Source of the DNA: Roseomonas sp. KE2513
GTDB lineage: Bacteria; Pseudomonadota; Alphaproteobacteria; Acetobacterales; Acetobacteraceae
Length of the DNA: 56,914 nt
Assembly: GCF_016107305.1 (NCBI RefSeq)
Contig: NZ_RCVR01000030.1
Span: 1-56,914 of the forward strand
Direction: 5' to 3'
Of this stretch, positions 17,019 through 24,641 are shown in pieces. Numbering within the stretch: position 1 is the first letter of the stretch; each line of letters begins with the position of its first letter. The position numbers were made by a program, and so were the translations under genes. The notes below the pieces were generated by a model, which saw only the letters and a program-made list of their open reading frames with translations, was not told where the DNA came from and made no database searches.

Positions 17019-17029
17019 GGCGCGAACGG
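17019..17029 (-). promoter_or_regulatory. Conserved upstream motif, copy 4 (icmG)
   Basis: CCGTTCGCGCC read leftward, 41 nt before the icmG ATG and 19 nt after the icmE stop. Confidence 0.65.
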
Positions 17030-17048
17030 CGCCGCGCCTTTTCTGACC

Positions 17049-18398
17049 TCAGTTCGGCGCCGTGAGGTTCGACAGGAACATCACGCCAACTGGCGCATTC
17101 GCGGACAGGTGGACGAGCGGGCCGCGCGGAGCGGACTGCTCGAGCGCCCTCCCGACCTGGGCCGCAGCCGCCCCCGCACCGACGGCCAGCTGCTGCTCGG
17201 GGTTGAGGCGGGTGATGTAGGACTGCCCCCCGAACGGGCTGACCTGGTTGAAGGTGTTGGACGTGGTGGCCACCGCCTGTCCCAGTCCGGCGATGAACGC
17301 TGCCGCCGCCGGCAGGAGGAAGCGCTCGCCCAGGCGCTGATCGACGCTCGACGCCACGGCCGTCTCCATGGTGTCGGGCGCCACCACCAACCCCTCGGCG
17401 GGGATCTCCATGCCCTGGAACTGTACGGTGTTGATCCGGACCACTAGGCGGCTGATCGTCCCCGGCTTGGTGAAGGTGCCGATCAGCCGGGCACCGGCGA
17501 TCGGGCCGGTGTCCGCCTGCAGTACCACCGGACCGCCGCTCTCCGAGTTCACCGCCAGCACGGTATGGGCGTAGATGCCGCGGCCTGCCGGCACCAGCAC
17601 GCGGCCCTGCGACGGTGCGGAGGAGCGCGGGGACGGCACTGTGGCGGCGGCCGGCGCGACCTCGCCCGCCGAGACCTGACGGGCCAGGGCAGGCGCCGGC
17701 GGGGCGCCGCGGCGTCCCTCATCGCCCTCAGCGGCCGAGGCCGAGCTCGGCGGGGTAAGCGTCACGGTGGTTCTTCCCGGGCGCCCCTGCCAGCCGCCCA
17801 TGAGGCGGTTCAGCGCGTCGCGGAATGCCGGGTCTTCGACCTGCTGCTGCTGCGTCGTGGTCTGCGACACCGTGCGGATCGCGTTCTGCTGTGGGGCCGC
17901 CGCGACCGCCGGCTGCACGCGCGCCGGAGCGGCGGGCGTCTCGAACAGCACCGGAGCAGCGGGCGGGGCCGTTGGAGTCGTCGGCCTCGCCTGCGTCGGC
18001 ATCGCTGGGTGAGGAGGCGCCGTCACGGCGGCCACGGTGGTCGGCGCCGCCGGGGGCGGCACCAGCGCCGCCATATCGGGCGCTCGCTGGCTGGCCGCGA
18101 TCGGCGGGGTGTAGGATTGCCCCCGGGCCTGCGCTTGCTCCGCCTGCCGCTGGTTCTCGGCCACAGCCAGCCGCGCCTGGTAGGGCGAGGAGTTGGTGCC
18201 GCCGGGCAGCTGGTTGACGGTGCCCTGCCGCGCCGCCCGGCTCTCGGGAAGCGCATCGCTGCCGGCCATCGTCGCGGCGACGACGACCCCGGTGATGGCA
18301 AGGCCGACGCCGCCGATGACCACGAACCGCATCGGGCCGGCGCTGGCCGCCTTGTTGAACGGACCGCGGAAGCCGCGGCGCGTGGTGGTGCCGGACAT
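17049..18398 (-). CDS. icmE: Core channel protein IcmE/DotG (TraO-like, VirB10-type C-terminus)
   Basis: 449 residues, similar to TraO of IncI plasmids (about 430) and far shorter than Legionella DotG (1048), which has a long pentapeptide-repeat region that is missing here. One inner-membrane helix (about 23-43), a short linker with LPGGTNSSPYQ, a Pro/Ala-rich stretch, and a C-terminal TrbI/VirB10-like domain (about 240-449: GRGIYAHTVLAVNSES, GTFTKPGTISRLVVR, GVMFLSNL). It spans both membranes and lines the channel. The ATG overlaps the icmK stop (ATGA); an upstream in-frame extension was rejected. Confidence 0.92.
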   Translation of the reverse strand: MSGTTTRRGFRGPFNKAASAGPMRFVVIGGVGLAITGVVVAATMAGSDALPESRAARQGTVNQLPGGTNSSPYQARLAVAENQRQAEQAQARGQSYTPPIAASQRAPDMAALVPPPAAPTTVAAVTAPPHPAMPTQARPTTPTAPPAAPVLFETPAAPARVQPAVAAAPQQNAIRTVSQTTTQQQQVEDPAFRDALNRLMGGWQGRPGRTTVTLTPPSSASAAEGDEGRRGAPPAPALARQVSAGEVAPAAATVPSPRSSAPSQGRVLVPAGRGIYAHTVLAVNSESGGPVVLQADTGPIAGARLIGTFTKPGTISRLVVRINTVQFQGMEIPAEGLVVAPDTMETAVASSVDQRLGERFLLPAAAAFIAGLGQAVATTSNTFNQVSPFGGQSYITRLNPEQQLAVGAGAAAAQVGRALEQSAPRGPLVHLSANAPVGVMFLSNLTAPN

Positions 18399-19399
18399 CA
18401 GCGCTCCTCCCGCAGCTCGGCCGAGACCGTGCGGTTGTTGACCGAGAGCAGGACCACCGGCGTCGCCGGCAGCGCGTACACGGTCGTGCCGCCCTCGCCG
18501 TACTGGGACGCGTCCCAGGGCGGCGACATCAGCGTGTGCCGGGTGCGCAGGTAGATCTGGCTGCCGAGGCGCCACGCCCGCACGTCGTCGGGCGACACGC
18601 CACTGACCGCGAGGGGTACCGCGTCGGCCGGCGCCACGCCCGACAGCATCGCCGTGAGGAAGGGCGCGCCCGTCACCGGAGCGTTGGGGCGGGTGTCGAT
18701 CTGAATGCGGGCGTTGGGACCGCGGCTCGAGACGTGGACGCTGACGTCGGCGTCGTAGCGCGTCTGCCCGGACACCATCAGGAAGGAGATCGGCTTGGGA
18801 GCGCCTTGCAGGTTCACCAGCAGGCCGCCGCGCGGCGAGATCGACATCGGGGTGATCTGGATAGTGTTGGAGCCCCGCACGGGCACGCAGACGTGGAAGC
18901 CCGCGAGTTCAGCGGCCGGGCCACCGGGCCCGGCCGGCCCGGCATTGGGCGAGGTGGAGCAGCCGCCCACGCCGCCGCCGCCGCCACCCGACACGTTGGC
19001 GTTGTTGGAGTTGGTGTCCCAGGCGATGGGCCAGGGCTGCCCGGTGGCGTCGAAGAAGCTGAGCGCGGTGGGATAGCCGCGCACGGTCTGCACGATCGAG
19101 GTGGGCTGGCCGGGCTGGTAGGTGACGTTGACCGGCCGGCTTACCGGCGACGCGATCAGCGCGGTGCTCTCCTCCTGGGCGCGCTGCACCTCGCCGTAGC
19201 GACGCGCCAGCTCACGGATCATCTCGGGCGTGAGCGGGATGGCGTCCTCCAGCATGCGCTGGCGCACCGCGCCCCGGTCGACGGGCTGCTGCGAGGGATT
19301 GGGCGCCTGGGCGAGGGCGGCGCCGGAAAGGCACGCCCCACTGGCCAGGGCGATGACGATGGTGCGCGGTCTCACGGCGTTCGCTCCTGCTGCGATCAT
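18398..19399 (-). CDS. icmK: Outer-membrane core protein IcmK/DotH (TraN-like)
   Basis: 333 residues; Legionella DotH has 361. Signal peptide to about residue 31 (GAALAQA). Family features: a helical part EMIRELARRYGEVQRAQEE, the VNVTYQPGQPTSIVQTVRGYPTALSF strand block (about 95-120), DATGQPWPI, and the C-terminal beta domain. A glycine-rich insert with three cysteines (one in GGCSTS, one in FHVCV) lies at about 140-180. DotH forms the outer-membrane ring with DotC and DotD. Start overlaps the icmL stop; the order icmL-icmK-icmE is canonical. Confidence 0.92.
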   Translation of the reverse strand: MIAAGANAVRPRTIVIALASGACLSGAALAQAPNPSQQPVDRGAVRQRMLEDAIPLTPEMIRELARRYGEVQRAQEESTALIASPVSRPVNVTYQPGQPTSIVQTVRGYPTALSFFDATGQPWPIAWDTNSNNANVSGGGGGGVGGCSTSPNAGPAGPGGPAAELAGFHVCVPVRGSNTIQITPMSISPRGGLLVNLQGAPKPISFLMVSGQTRYDADVSVHVSSRGPNARIQIDTRPNAPVTGAPFLTAMLSGVAPADAVPLAVSGVSPDDVRAWRLGSQIYLRTRHTLMSPPWDASQYGEGGTTVYALPATPVVLLSVNNRTVSAELREER

Positions 19400-20025
19400 C
19401 GGGCAGTCGCGACCAGTTGGTCGATTACGAGCCCGTCGGGACGATCCTCGTCGTTGGTGCGAACGACGAGCGCCGTGATCGTGAGGTTCTGTTGGCTGGT
19501 TTGCTGCGAGTTTTCGCAGGTCTGCACGATGGGAAACTGGATCTCGTAGGCCAGCCTACCGCTGATGATCTTGGGGTCGGTGATGACCGCGGCACGCTGT
19601 GTCTGCGCGAAGCACGTCAGTCGGCCGCGCTTCATGGCTTCGAAGTTCCCCGAAGCGATGTAGCTGCGCGCGAAGGTGTTCCAGCCGTTCAGCGAGAAGC
19701 GCCGCCCCGCAGCGTTAAGCTGCGTGGCGTAGTCGTGATAGTTGACGTTGTACGCGGCAAGGACGGATCTCACCGTCCATTCCAGCAGCTGCGTGTCGTC
19801 AACCACCGGGCTTTCCAGGCCAAGGATCGGCCGGGGCGGATTCCGTCCGTCCACGAGGAAGTAGCGCGTCTCGCTCGGCCGCGTTTGCAGCCAGAAGGAG
19901 TGCGCCAGGGCTGCCGTTGTCACCAGCGTCAGCGCGATCACCGCACCGATCAGCCGTGTGACAACCTTGCCCTGAAAGTCGGGGTCGCTCAGGCGACGCG
20001 TGACGGCAGCGGCTTCGTTCTGCAT
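19396..20025 (-). CDS. icmL: Inner-membrane protein IcmL/DotI (TraM-like)
   Basis: 209 residues from the ATG at 20025 (Legionella IcmL 212). Short cytoplasmic N-terminus, one membrane helix (about 20-45), then a VirB8-like periplasmic domain: TRYFLVDGRNPPRPI, TVRSVLAAYNVNYHDYATQLN, FSLNGWNTFARSYIASGN. The GWNxF...Y pattern is typical of the family. DotI forms inner-membrane rings. Start chosen because the conserved motif is 41 nt upstream; alternative ATGs lie 27 and 54 nt upstream. It is the first recognised secretion gene of the leftward block. Confidence 0.92.
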   Translation of the reverse strand: MQNEAAAVTRRLSDPDFQGKVVTRLIGAVIALTLVTTAALAHSFWLQTRPSETRYFLVDGRNPPRPILGLESPVVDDTQLLEWTVRSVLAAYNVNYHDYATQLNAAGRRFSLNGWNTFARSYIASGNFEAMKRGRLTCFAQTQRAAVITDPKIISGRLAYEIQFPIVQTCENSQQTSQQNLTITALVVRTNDEDRPDGLVIDQLVATAR

Positions 20026-20065
20026 CGGGTGTTCCTCAATCTCGGCACCCATTGTTCGTGCTGCC

Positions 20066-20076
20066 GGCGCGAACGG
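20066..20076 (-). promoter_or_regulatory. Conserved upstream motif, copy 5 (icmL)
   Basis: CCGTTCGCGCC read leftward, 41 nt before the icmL ATG. Confidence 0.65.
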
Positions 20077-20088
20077 CACCGCGATGCG

Positions 20089-20271
20089 CTACTCGCCGCG
20101 CAGATCCCGAAGGATGACGGCTATGCTCACGGACGACCACGCCTGCTGCGACAGCTCTGTCAGCAATGCGTCCATCGAGGCATCGTCGATTCCCGCCTCG
20201 TGGTGTTCCGTATCGTCTGGGCGCGCGTCATCGCTAGCCAACGCCGATGGCGTCTCGCTGCAATCGTTCAT
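20089..20271 (-). CDS. Small acidic unknown protein
   Basis: 60 residues from the ATG at 20271; a longer in-frame reading would overlap the upstream regulator gene and is antisense-like there. Acidic first half (ALASDDARPDDTEHHEAGIDD) followed by a helical second half (MDALLTELSQQAWSSVSIAVILRDLRGE). It lies between the multi-HTH gene and icmL in the same direction. No family is recognised. Confidence 0.45.
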   Translation of the reverse strand: MNDCSETPSALASDDARPDDTEHHEAGIDDASMDALLTELSQQAWSSVSIAVILRDLRGE

Positions 20272-20327
20272 GTCCGGTTCCGACTGTTTTTGCCCGCGTG
20301 TCTCGCGCTTAGTGTCAGCCGAGAGGT

Positions 20328-21155
20328 TTAGAAGGCGGTCAGGGAAGCTTTCTGGTAAGCCTTCGATTTCTTCGCGAGCTTGCTGGTCGTCTCCCCATAG
20401 TGGGCCGACCAGAAAAACTGCCCCTTGCGGAAGCTGCACTCCCGCCACCGGTAGCCGGAACGGCGCAGTCTCTCCCTGCCGAGCGCCGGATCGTAGTGCT
20501 CGACTAAGTCCTCCCGCTCGTGGGACGGCATGCCGATCAGGGACAGGCGCGTGCGAACGGCGCGGTGGGAGATGCTGAGCGCCTTACCGATCGCCTTGTA
20601 GTGCTGGTTCGCCCAGCTGCGCTCAGAGATCTCGTGGTCGAGCGCCGGCGTCCAACGAATCTCGTTGCGGTTCTTCTTGCGCTCGATGCGCAGGATTTCG
20701 CCGTTGGCCCTGGTGATGATCTGAACCAGAGTCTGATCGGGGGGGGTGACGACATCACGGTAGGTGTGCCCGAGGGAGCCCCACTCCCTCTGCATCCGCT
20801 CGACCGTGTCACGCGCGGGCTGGTGCAACTCGCGGCGCGGGCGGCGGGGCAAGCCCAGACGTCGCACCTGCGCGTAGATGCTATTCACACTCCGACCGAG
20901 AGCCTCGGCGGCACTTGCCGCTTTCCAACCATCCAACCAGCAGTCGATCAGACGCCGGAAGTGAGCCGCCGGCCAAGCCTTCGGGTGCCGGCGGGTGCGG
21001 AGCGGCCGGTCGTGTGGGGTCGCCAACCCCCGCACGAGGATGCGCTCCAGCACGAAGGCAGTGTCGACCCCGAGGAAGGTGGCGATGGCCGCGACGCCGT
21101 GCCCCTTGGCCACCATGCCTGCCAACGCCGTATCGTAACGCCACCCGACCTGCAT
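20328..21155 (-). CDS. Multi-HTH DNA-binding protein, candidate regulator of the cluster
   Basis: 275 residues from an ATG with GGAAG upstream; a 23-residue upstream extension is possible. At least three helix-turn-helix-like units are visible: about 1-35 (MVAKGHGVAAIATFLGV), about 54-100 (FRRLIDCWLDGWKAASAAEALGRSVNSIYAQVRRLG) and about 182-228 (WTPALDHEISERSWANQHYKAIGKALSISHRAVRTRL). The last two have a Trp-anchored, GcrA/SANT-like look. The C-terminus is basic. It lies upstream of icmL and near the divergent promoter region, so a role in regulating the secretion genes is likely but inferred. GC is a little lower than in the icm genes. Confidence 0.65.
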   Translation of the reverse strand: MQVGWRYDTALAGMVAKGHGVAAIATFLGVDTAFVLERILVRGLATPHDRPLRTRRHPKAWPAAHFRRLIDCWLDGWKAASAAEALGRSVNSIYAQVRRLGLPRRPRRELHQPARDTVERMQREWGSLGHTYRDVVTPPDQTLVQIITRANGEILRIERKKNRNEIRWTPALDHEISERSWANQHYKAIGKALSISHRAVRTRLSLIGMPSHEREDLVEHYDPALGRERLRRSGYRWRECSFRKGQFFWSAHYGETTSKLAKKSKAYQKASLTAF

Positions 21156-21350
21156 AACCGCTTCCCCCGCCAGGGAAGAGATGGGCAGGACCGGAGCGAC
21201 AACTGGGGCATGGAACAGGAACACAGCGGTTCTCCACCTTCCGTGCTCCGATGATTACTCATCACGGCGAGGTGCTGCAACCGTTTATAACGGTGTGAAG
21301 AGGAAAAACCTCGCTCTGGTGGTTTGTTGCCTTGTTGTGTGCGGTGAACC

Positions 21351-21782
21351 TTACTGTTCTTGACCGCGCTCCCCGGCCGAAGGGGGTTGGTGTGGTGCTT
21401 GTTGGGAGTGCCGCAGAAGGAACGAGACGAGTTGGGCCAGGCGAGCCGCTTCCTGGGTCACTCGGTCCAGCTTCTCGACAGCCTCGGCCAAAGTCTGTGG
21501 CGGCGGTCTTTCCTGCTCCAAAACCTCAGGCGTGACCGGCATGAGGTCGCGCACGGTCGTGTTCAGACCTTTTGCCAGCTTGCCCAGCGTCTTCAGCGTG
21601 AGGTTCTGCAGGCCGGCTTCGGCCGAGAAGATCAGGGTTTGCGGTACGTCACAGGCATCGGCGGCCTGGATCTGCGTCAGTCTCAGGCCGGTTCGCCGCT
21701 CACGCACCCGCTTGCCGACCCCAACGAGGAGCGTGTCCTTTTCCCGTTCGACCTCGGGAGCCTCCGCTTTCCTCCTGCTCAT
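21351..21782 (-). CDS. Xre-family transcriptional regulator
   Basis: 143 residues from the chosen ATG (an alternative ATG is 30 nt upstream). A classic HTH_3 domain at about 18-75: VGKRVRERRTGLRLTQIQAAD, then VPQTLIFSAEAG and LKTLGKLAKGLNTTVRDLM. A heptad-like helical segment follows (about 85-120), possibly for dimerisation, and a Gln/Pro-rich tail. The gene is transcribed away from the TcpQ-like gene, so the 150-nt divergent region is a natural site of control. Repressor of the rightward icmW-dotA unit is plausible. Confidence 0.8.
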   Translation of the reverse strand: MSRRKAEAPEVEREKDTLLVGVGKRVRERRTGLRLTQIQAADACDVPQTLIFSAEAGLQNLTLKTLGKLAKGLNTTVRDLMPVTPEVLEQERPPPQTLAEAVEKLDRVTQEAARLAQLVSFLLRHSQQAPHQPPSAGERGQEQ

Positions 21783-21886
21783 GCCCCAGTCTCCACCCAG
21801 CCCGAATCGCATCTCACGGTCCTGTTCGTTCGTGCCCGAAAGGTCCTGGAAGTCGGCGCGCTCAGAAACTTGGCGGTTCGGCCCTG

Positions 21887-21897
21887 TCGTTCGCGCC
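21887..21897 (+). promoter_or_regulatory. Conserved upstream motif, copy 6 (TcpQ-like gene)
   Basis: TCGTTCGCGCC on the + strand, 38 nt before the ATG at 21935, in the region divergent from the Xre gene. Confidence 0.6.
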
Positions 21898-21934
21898 GAT
21901 CCAGTCCAGCGTCCTCCGGACGAAGGAGGCCCCG

Positions 21935-22363
21935 ATGGCTCTGACAACAGCGTTGCTTTTCACGACACACTTGCTCGCTCCCCACCCACTCTCAGTCGAC
22001 TTTCGTCTCTCGCCCTCCGGGCCGCCACAGGGACAGACTGTCATCACCGGGCGGCCGGCGGACGGTTCCCCCGCCGATATGACGGAGAATCGAACAGTTA
22101 CAAAGCCCTCGCCCCGCCGGACGGCTAGAGCTAGCGTGTCCTTCACGGCAGCGCGAGGATTCGGGACGGACGTTCCGCTGTCGTTCGCCGCCCGTCAAAT
22201 CGTTCCAGCCACTTTTTCAGTGCGTTACGCAGATGACATCGACCCGGATGCGCTGGTGTCCTGGGTCGGTGATAAGCCCTGGAACCGTGCCCTGCAGGAC
22301 GCCATCCGCCCTCTCGGACTGCGGATGACCCTGCTCCGCAACACCCTCACCATCTCGCGCTAA
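21935..22363 (+). CDS. Periplasmic TcpQ/PilL-like domain protein
   Basis: 142 residues. The C-terminal 70 residues match the TcpQ/PilL C-terminal pattern: FGTDVPLSFAARQIVPATFSV, then DPDALVSWVGDKPWNRALQDAIRPLGL and a final beta strand. This domain is secretin-associated in type IV pilus and conjugation systems and resembles the DotD N0-like fold. The N-terminal 50 residues are poorly predicted; the start is uncertain and a signal peptide is not clean (ALLFTTHLLAPHPL). First gene of the rightward block, with the cluster motif 38 nt upstream. Confidence 0.6.
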   Translation: MALTTALLFTTHLLAPHPLSVDFRLSPSGPPQGQTVITGRPADGSPADMTENRTVTKPSPRRTARASVSFTAARGFGTDVPLSFAARQIVPATFSVRYADDIDPDALVSWVGDKPWNRALQDAIRPLGLRMTLLRNTLTISR

Positions 22364-22370
22364 GCCCGCG

Positions 22371-22381
22371 CCGTTCGCGTC
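22371..22381 (+). promoter_or_regulatory. Conserved upstream motif, copy 7 (icmW)
   Basis: CCGTTCGCGTC on the + strand, 47 nt before the icmW ATG and 7 nt after the preceding stop. Confidence 0.6.
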
Positions 22382-22427
22382 GACCGCCGACACCCTGCCC
22401 CTCCTACGAGTGGAAGGAAGCCCGGCG

Positions 22428-22883
22428 ATGCCCGACCTGGAACGATCAGACGTGCTGGACTGGCTCCAGCGAACCGAGCCCCGCCTATCGGGAGCGGAGG
22501 TGCCGGTCTTTCGCCCGGTGGAGGACACCCCGGAGGTGCGGGCACTCCTCAGCGACTTCGGGCAGGCCCTGGGGACGGCCAGTGCCGAGCAGATCGGCTG
22601 GGGGATCGGCGAGGACGATGGTGCGACGGCGCGGGAGGTGCTGGCCCAGCTCGGCGTCGCCCGCATGCTTCGGCTGGTGGAATGGCTCGATGGGGCGGCC
22701 GGCGGCGCGGCTGACAATGCTCAGGCCCTACTGCTGAGAAGCGACACCACCGAGGCGGGCCGCTTCATCCGCACAGTTCTCGACGCCCTGCATCGCCAGG
22801 ACCTGCTCGGCCGCATCTTCGCTCCGGGGCGCCTTCAGGCGCTTCTGGCGGCCTGTGGCGAACCCGCGAAGGAGGCTGCGTGA
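22428..22883 (+). CDS. icmW: Adaptor/chaperone IcmW
   Basis: 151 residues, the same length as Legionella IcmW (151). Soluble and acidic. Blocks that line up by eye with Legionella IcmW are the SDFGQALG helix, VARMLRLVEWLDGAAGGAADNAQALL (RGLRLLQAIDTVHPGSASRVLI in Legionella, from memory) and AGRFIRTVLDALHRQDLLGRIF followed by RLQALLAAC. IcmW pairs with IcmS and recruits effectors to the DotL tail. It opens the rightward dotA unit, as icmW does in Legionella near icmX, icmV and dotA. Identity is supported by pattern and context, not by a search. Confidence 0.75.
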   Translation: MPDLERSDVLDWLQRTEPRLSGAEVPVFRPVEDTPEVRALLSDFGQALGTASAEQIGWGIGEDDGATAREVLAQLGVARMLRLVEWLDGAAGGAADNAQALLLRSDTTEAGRFIRTVLDALHRQDLLGRIFAPGRLQALLAACGEPAKEAA

Positions 22884-23419
22884 TGCGTCGGGTCACTCTT
22901 CTCGTTCGTCGCGCAGCCCTGACCATGGCGCTGCTGAGCGTGCCTGTCCTGGCGCACGCGCAAAGCACCGGAAGCGTCGGTTGCGCTGCTCTCACCCAGG
23001 CGGCCGCCGACGCGATCTCCGCGCGCGTGCAGGCCGACGACGCCGCGATCCGGCCGCCGAACAGTGTGAGGAATCTCTCCTGCCTGGACGGCTTCTTCCG
23101 CGGCGTCGGTCTCAACGTCATCTCCAATCTGCTCGACCCGACCTCTCTGCTCGACGCCGTGCAGGGACAACTCTGCGCCGCCGTGAACCAAGCGTGGCAG
23201 TCGGCGCTGGGCTCGGCGCAGTGCGGTCTCACGGTATCGGGCTTCAACCTGGGATTCGGGGGTTTCGGCGGCGGCGTGATGTGCCCGCGCCTGAGCTTCG
23301 GCGGCGGCGGCCCCCCCATCGGCTCGATCGGCACCGGCGCCAACACCACCGGCAGCCTCTACGTCAATGGCTCTCCCCTGCCGCCGTCCGGCTACACGCT
23401 GCCCGGCGTGGGCCGCTAA
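22883..23419 (+). CDS. Secreted cysteine-containing protein of the icmW-dotA unit
   Basis: 178 residues. Signal peptide to about residue 27 (LAHAQS). The mature part has cysteines in GCAALT, LSCLDGFF, GQLCAAV, AQCGLTV and VMCPRL, which could pair in the periplasm, and a Gly-rich end (GFNLGFGGFGGG). Pattern NVISNLLDPTSLLDAVQGQLC suggests an amphipathic helix. The start ATG is coupled to the icmW stop (TGATG), with GGAGG 8 nt upstream. Position matches a TraV/TraW-type periplasmic component of IncI systems, but no family match is certain. Confidence 0.65.
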   Translation: MRRVTLLVRRAALTMALLSVPVLAHAQSTGSVGCAALTQAAADAISARVQADDAAIRPPNSVRNLSCLDGFFRGVGLNVISNLLDPTSLLDAVQGQLCAAVNQAWQSALGSAQCGLTVSGFNLGFGGFGGGVMCPRLSFGGGGPPIGSIGTGANTTGSLYVNGSPLPPSGYTLPGVGR

Positions 23420-23439
23420 CGCGAGGAAGGACATAGCCC

Positions 23440-24630
23440 ATGCGCAACCGCTTGAAGTCCACGGCCGCCGTCCTCGTCATGACGGGCGGCCTGCTCGTCG
23501 TGGCGCCGAGGCTCGCCCATGCCGAGTGGCCGACCTTCGACGCCATCACGCACTTCCTGCTCCAGCAGGCCCAGAACGCGATGACCAGCGCGGTCGACAA
23601 GGTCTATGACAACATCACCAATATAGGGACGCTCATCAGTGATCGCCTGACCGGCGTCGGCAGCCAGCTGAACGACCGCCTCGGCGATGGATTTACCCAG
23701 ACGGCCAACTACCAGCGTGCCCAGATCGGTGCTGTCCAGCAGATCGCCGACGCCTCCAACATGGCGAACGCGCGGGTCGCCCGCGATCTCCGCAACACCG
23801 AAATCCGCGACGAGCACACGGCCTCACCGCAGGCTTGTCTCGCCTTGGACAGCGGTCAATCCACCAATCAGTCCCAGATCCAGGGAGCGCGCATCGCCAC
23901 GGCGATCGCCGACGTGATGGATGTCCGGGGCGAGGGCGGACCGAACACGCCCGCCTGGTTCGGCCAGGCGCAGTCCATGACGGCGTCCAACGCCACGCAC
24001 CTGTCCCGCTACTGCGACCAGGACGAGGCGGCGGCCGGGCTTTGCACCCTCTCCCCGCGTCCGAACGCCGACGTGCGCGCGGTCAGCTTCGTGCGCGAAG
24101 TCTACGCCGATGGGGATCAAGTGAACGCGGCCAACGACTATGCCACCAACGTCGTGCAGCCCGTCGTCCCGGCTGCCCTGCGCGGTGACCACCTGACGTC
24201 GGTGGAAGGGCAGGATGCTGCGGCACGGCGCCGTGCCTACGACGCCCGCATGTCGCTGTCCCGGTCGGTGTTCAGCCACCAGATCGCGCTGCAGGCGCCC
24301 ACCGTGACGCTGAACGAGGCGCAGCAGGCCCAACTTCGGGCCCGCGGTGTCGAGCCGCCGGCCGCCGGCTCCTGGATGCAGGTGCTGGCCCTGGAAGTGG
24401 AGCGTCGCTTTTCGGACGTGGGCTGGGCGGCTTCGCTGCAGGCGATGACGCCCGCCGCGGTCAATCGGGAGATCGCGCAGCAACTGGCGCTGTCGAACTA
24501 CCTCGCGCTCGCCAGTCTCCGCCAACAGCAGCAGTCCGCGGCCGTCGGTGCCGCCAACCTCGCGGTGGATGTCGAGCGTGGCTTCACCGGCTTCACGCCC
24601 ATGCCCTCTCCCACCATCGCAGCGAACTGA
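23440..24630 (+). CDS. Periplasmic transfer protein, TraW/IcmX-like by position
   Basis: 396 residues. Signal peptide to about residue 28 (PRLAHAE). The first part has helices with a coiled-coil look (NAMTSAVDKVYDNITNIGTLI, VQQIADASNMANARVARDL); the middle has paired cysteines (SPQACLAL, SRYCDQDEAAAGLCTL); the end is helical and Gln-rich. This layout (helical, periplasmic, CxD...GLC) is like TraW of IncI plasmids and similar VirB5/TrbJ-like proteins. It lies in the icmW-dotA unit, where Legionella has icmX. The family assignment is tentative. Confidence 0.6.
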   Translation: MRNRLKSTAAVLVMTGGLLVVAPRLAHAEWPTFDAITHFLLQQAQNAMTSAVDKVYDNITNIGTLISDRLTGVGSQLNDRLGDGFTQTANYQRAQIGAVQQIADASNMANARVARDLRNTEIRDEHTASPQACLALDSGQSTNQSQIQGARIATAIADVMDVRGEGGPNTPAWFGQAQSMTASNATHLSRYCDQDEAAAGLCTLSPRPNADVRAVSFVREVYADGDQVNAANDYATNVVQPVVPAALRGDHLTSVEGQDAAARRRAYDARMSLSRSVFSHQIALQAPTVTLNEAQQAQLRARGVEPPAAGSWMQVLALEVERRFSDVGWAASLQAMTPAAVNREIAQQLALSNYLALASLRQQQQSAAVGAANLAVDVERGFTGFTPMPSPTIAAN

Positions 24631-24641
24631 GGAAGCCCAGG

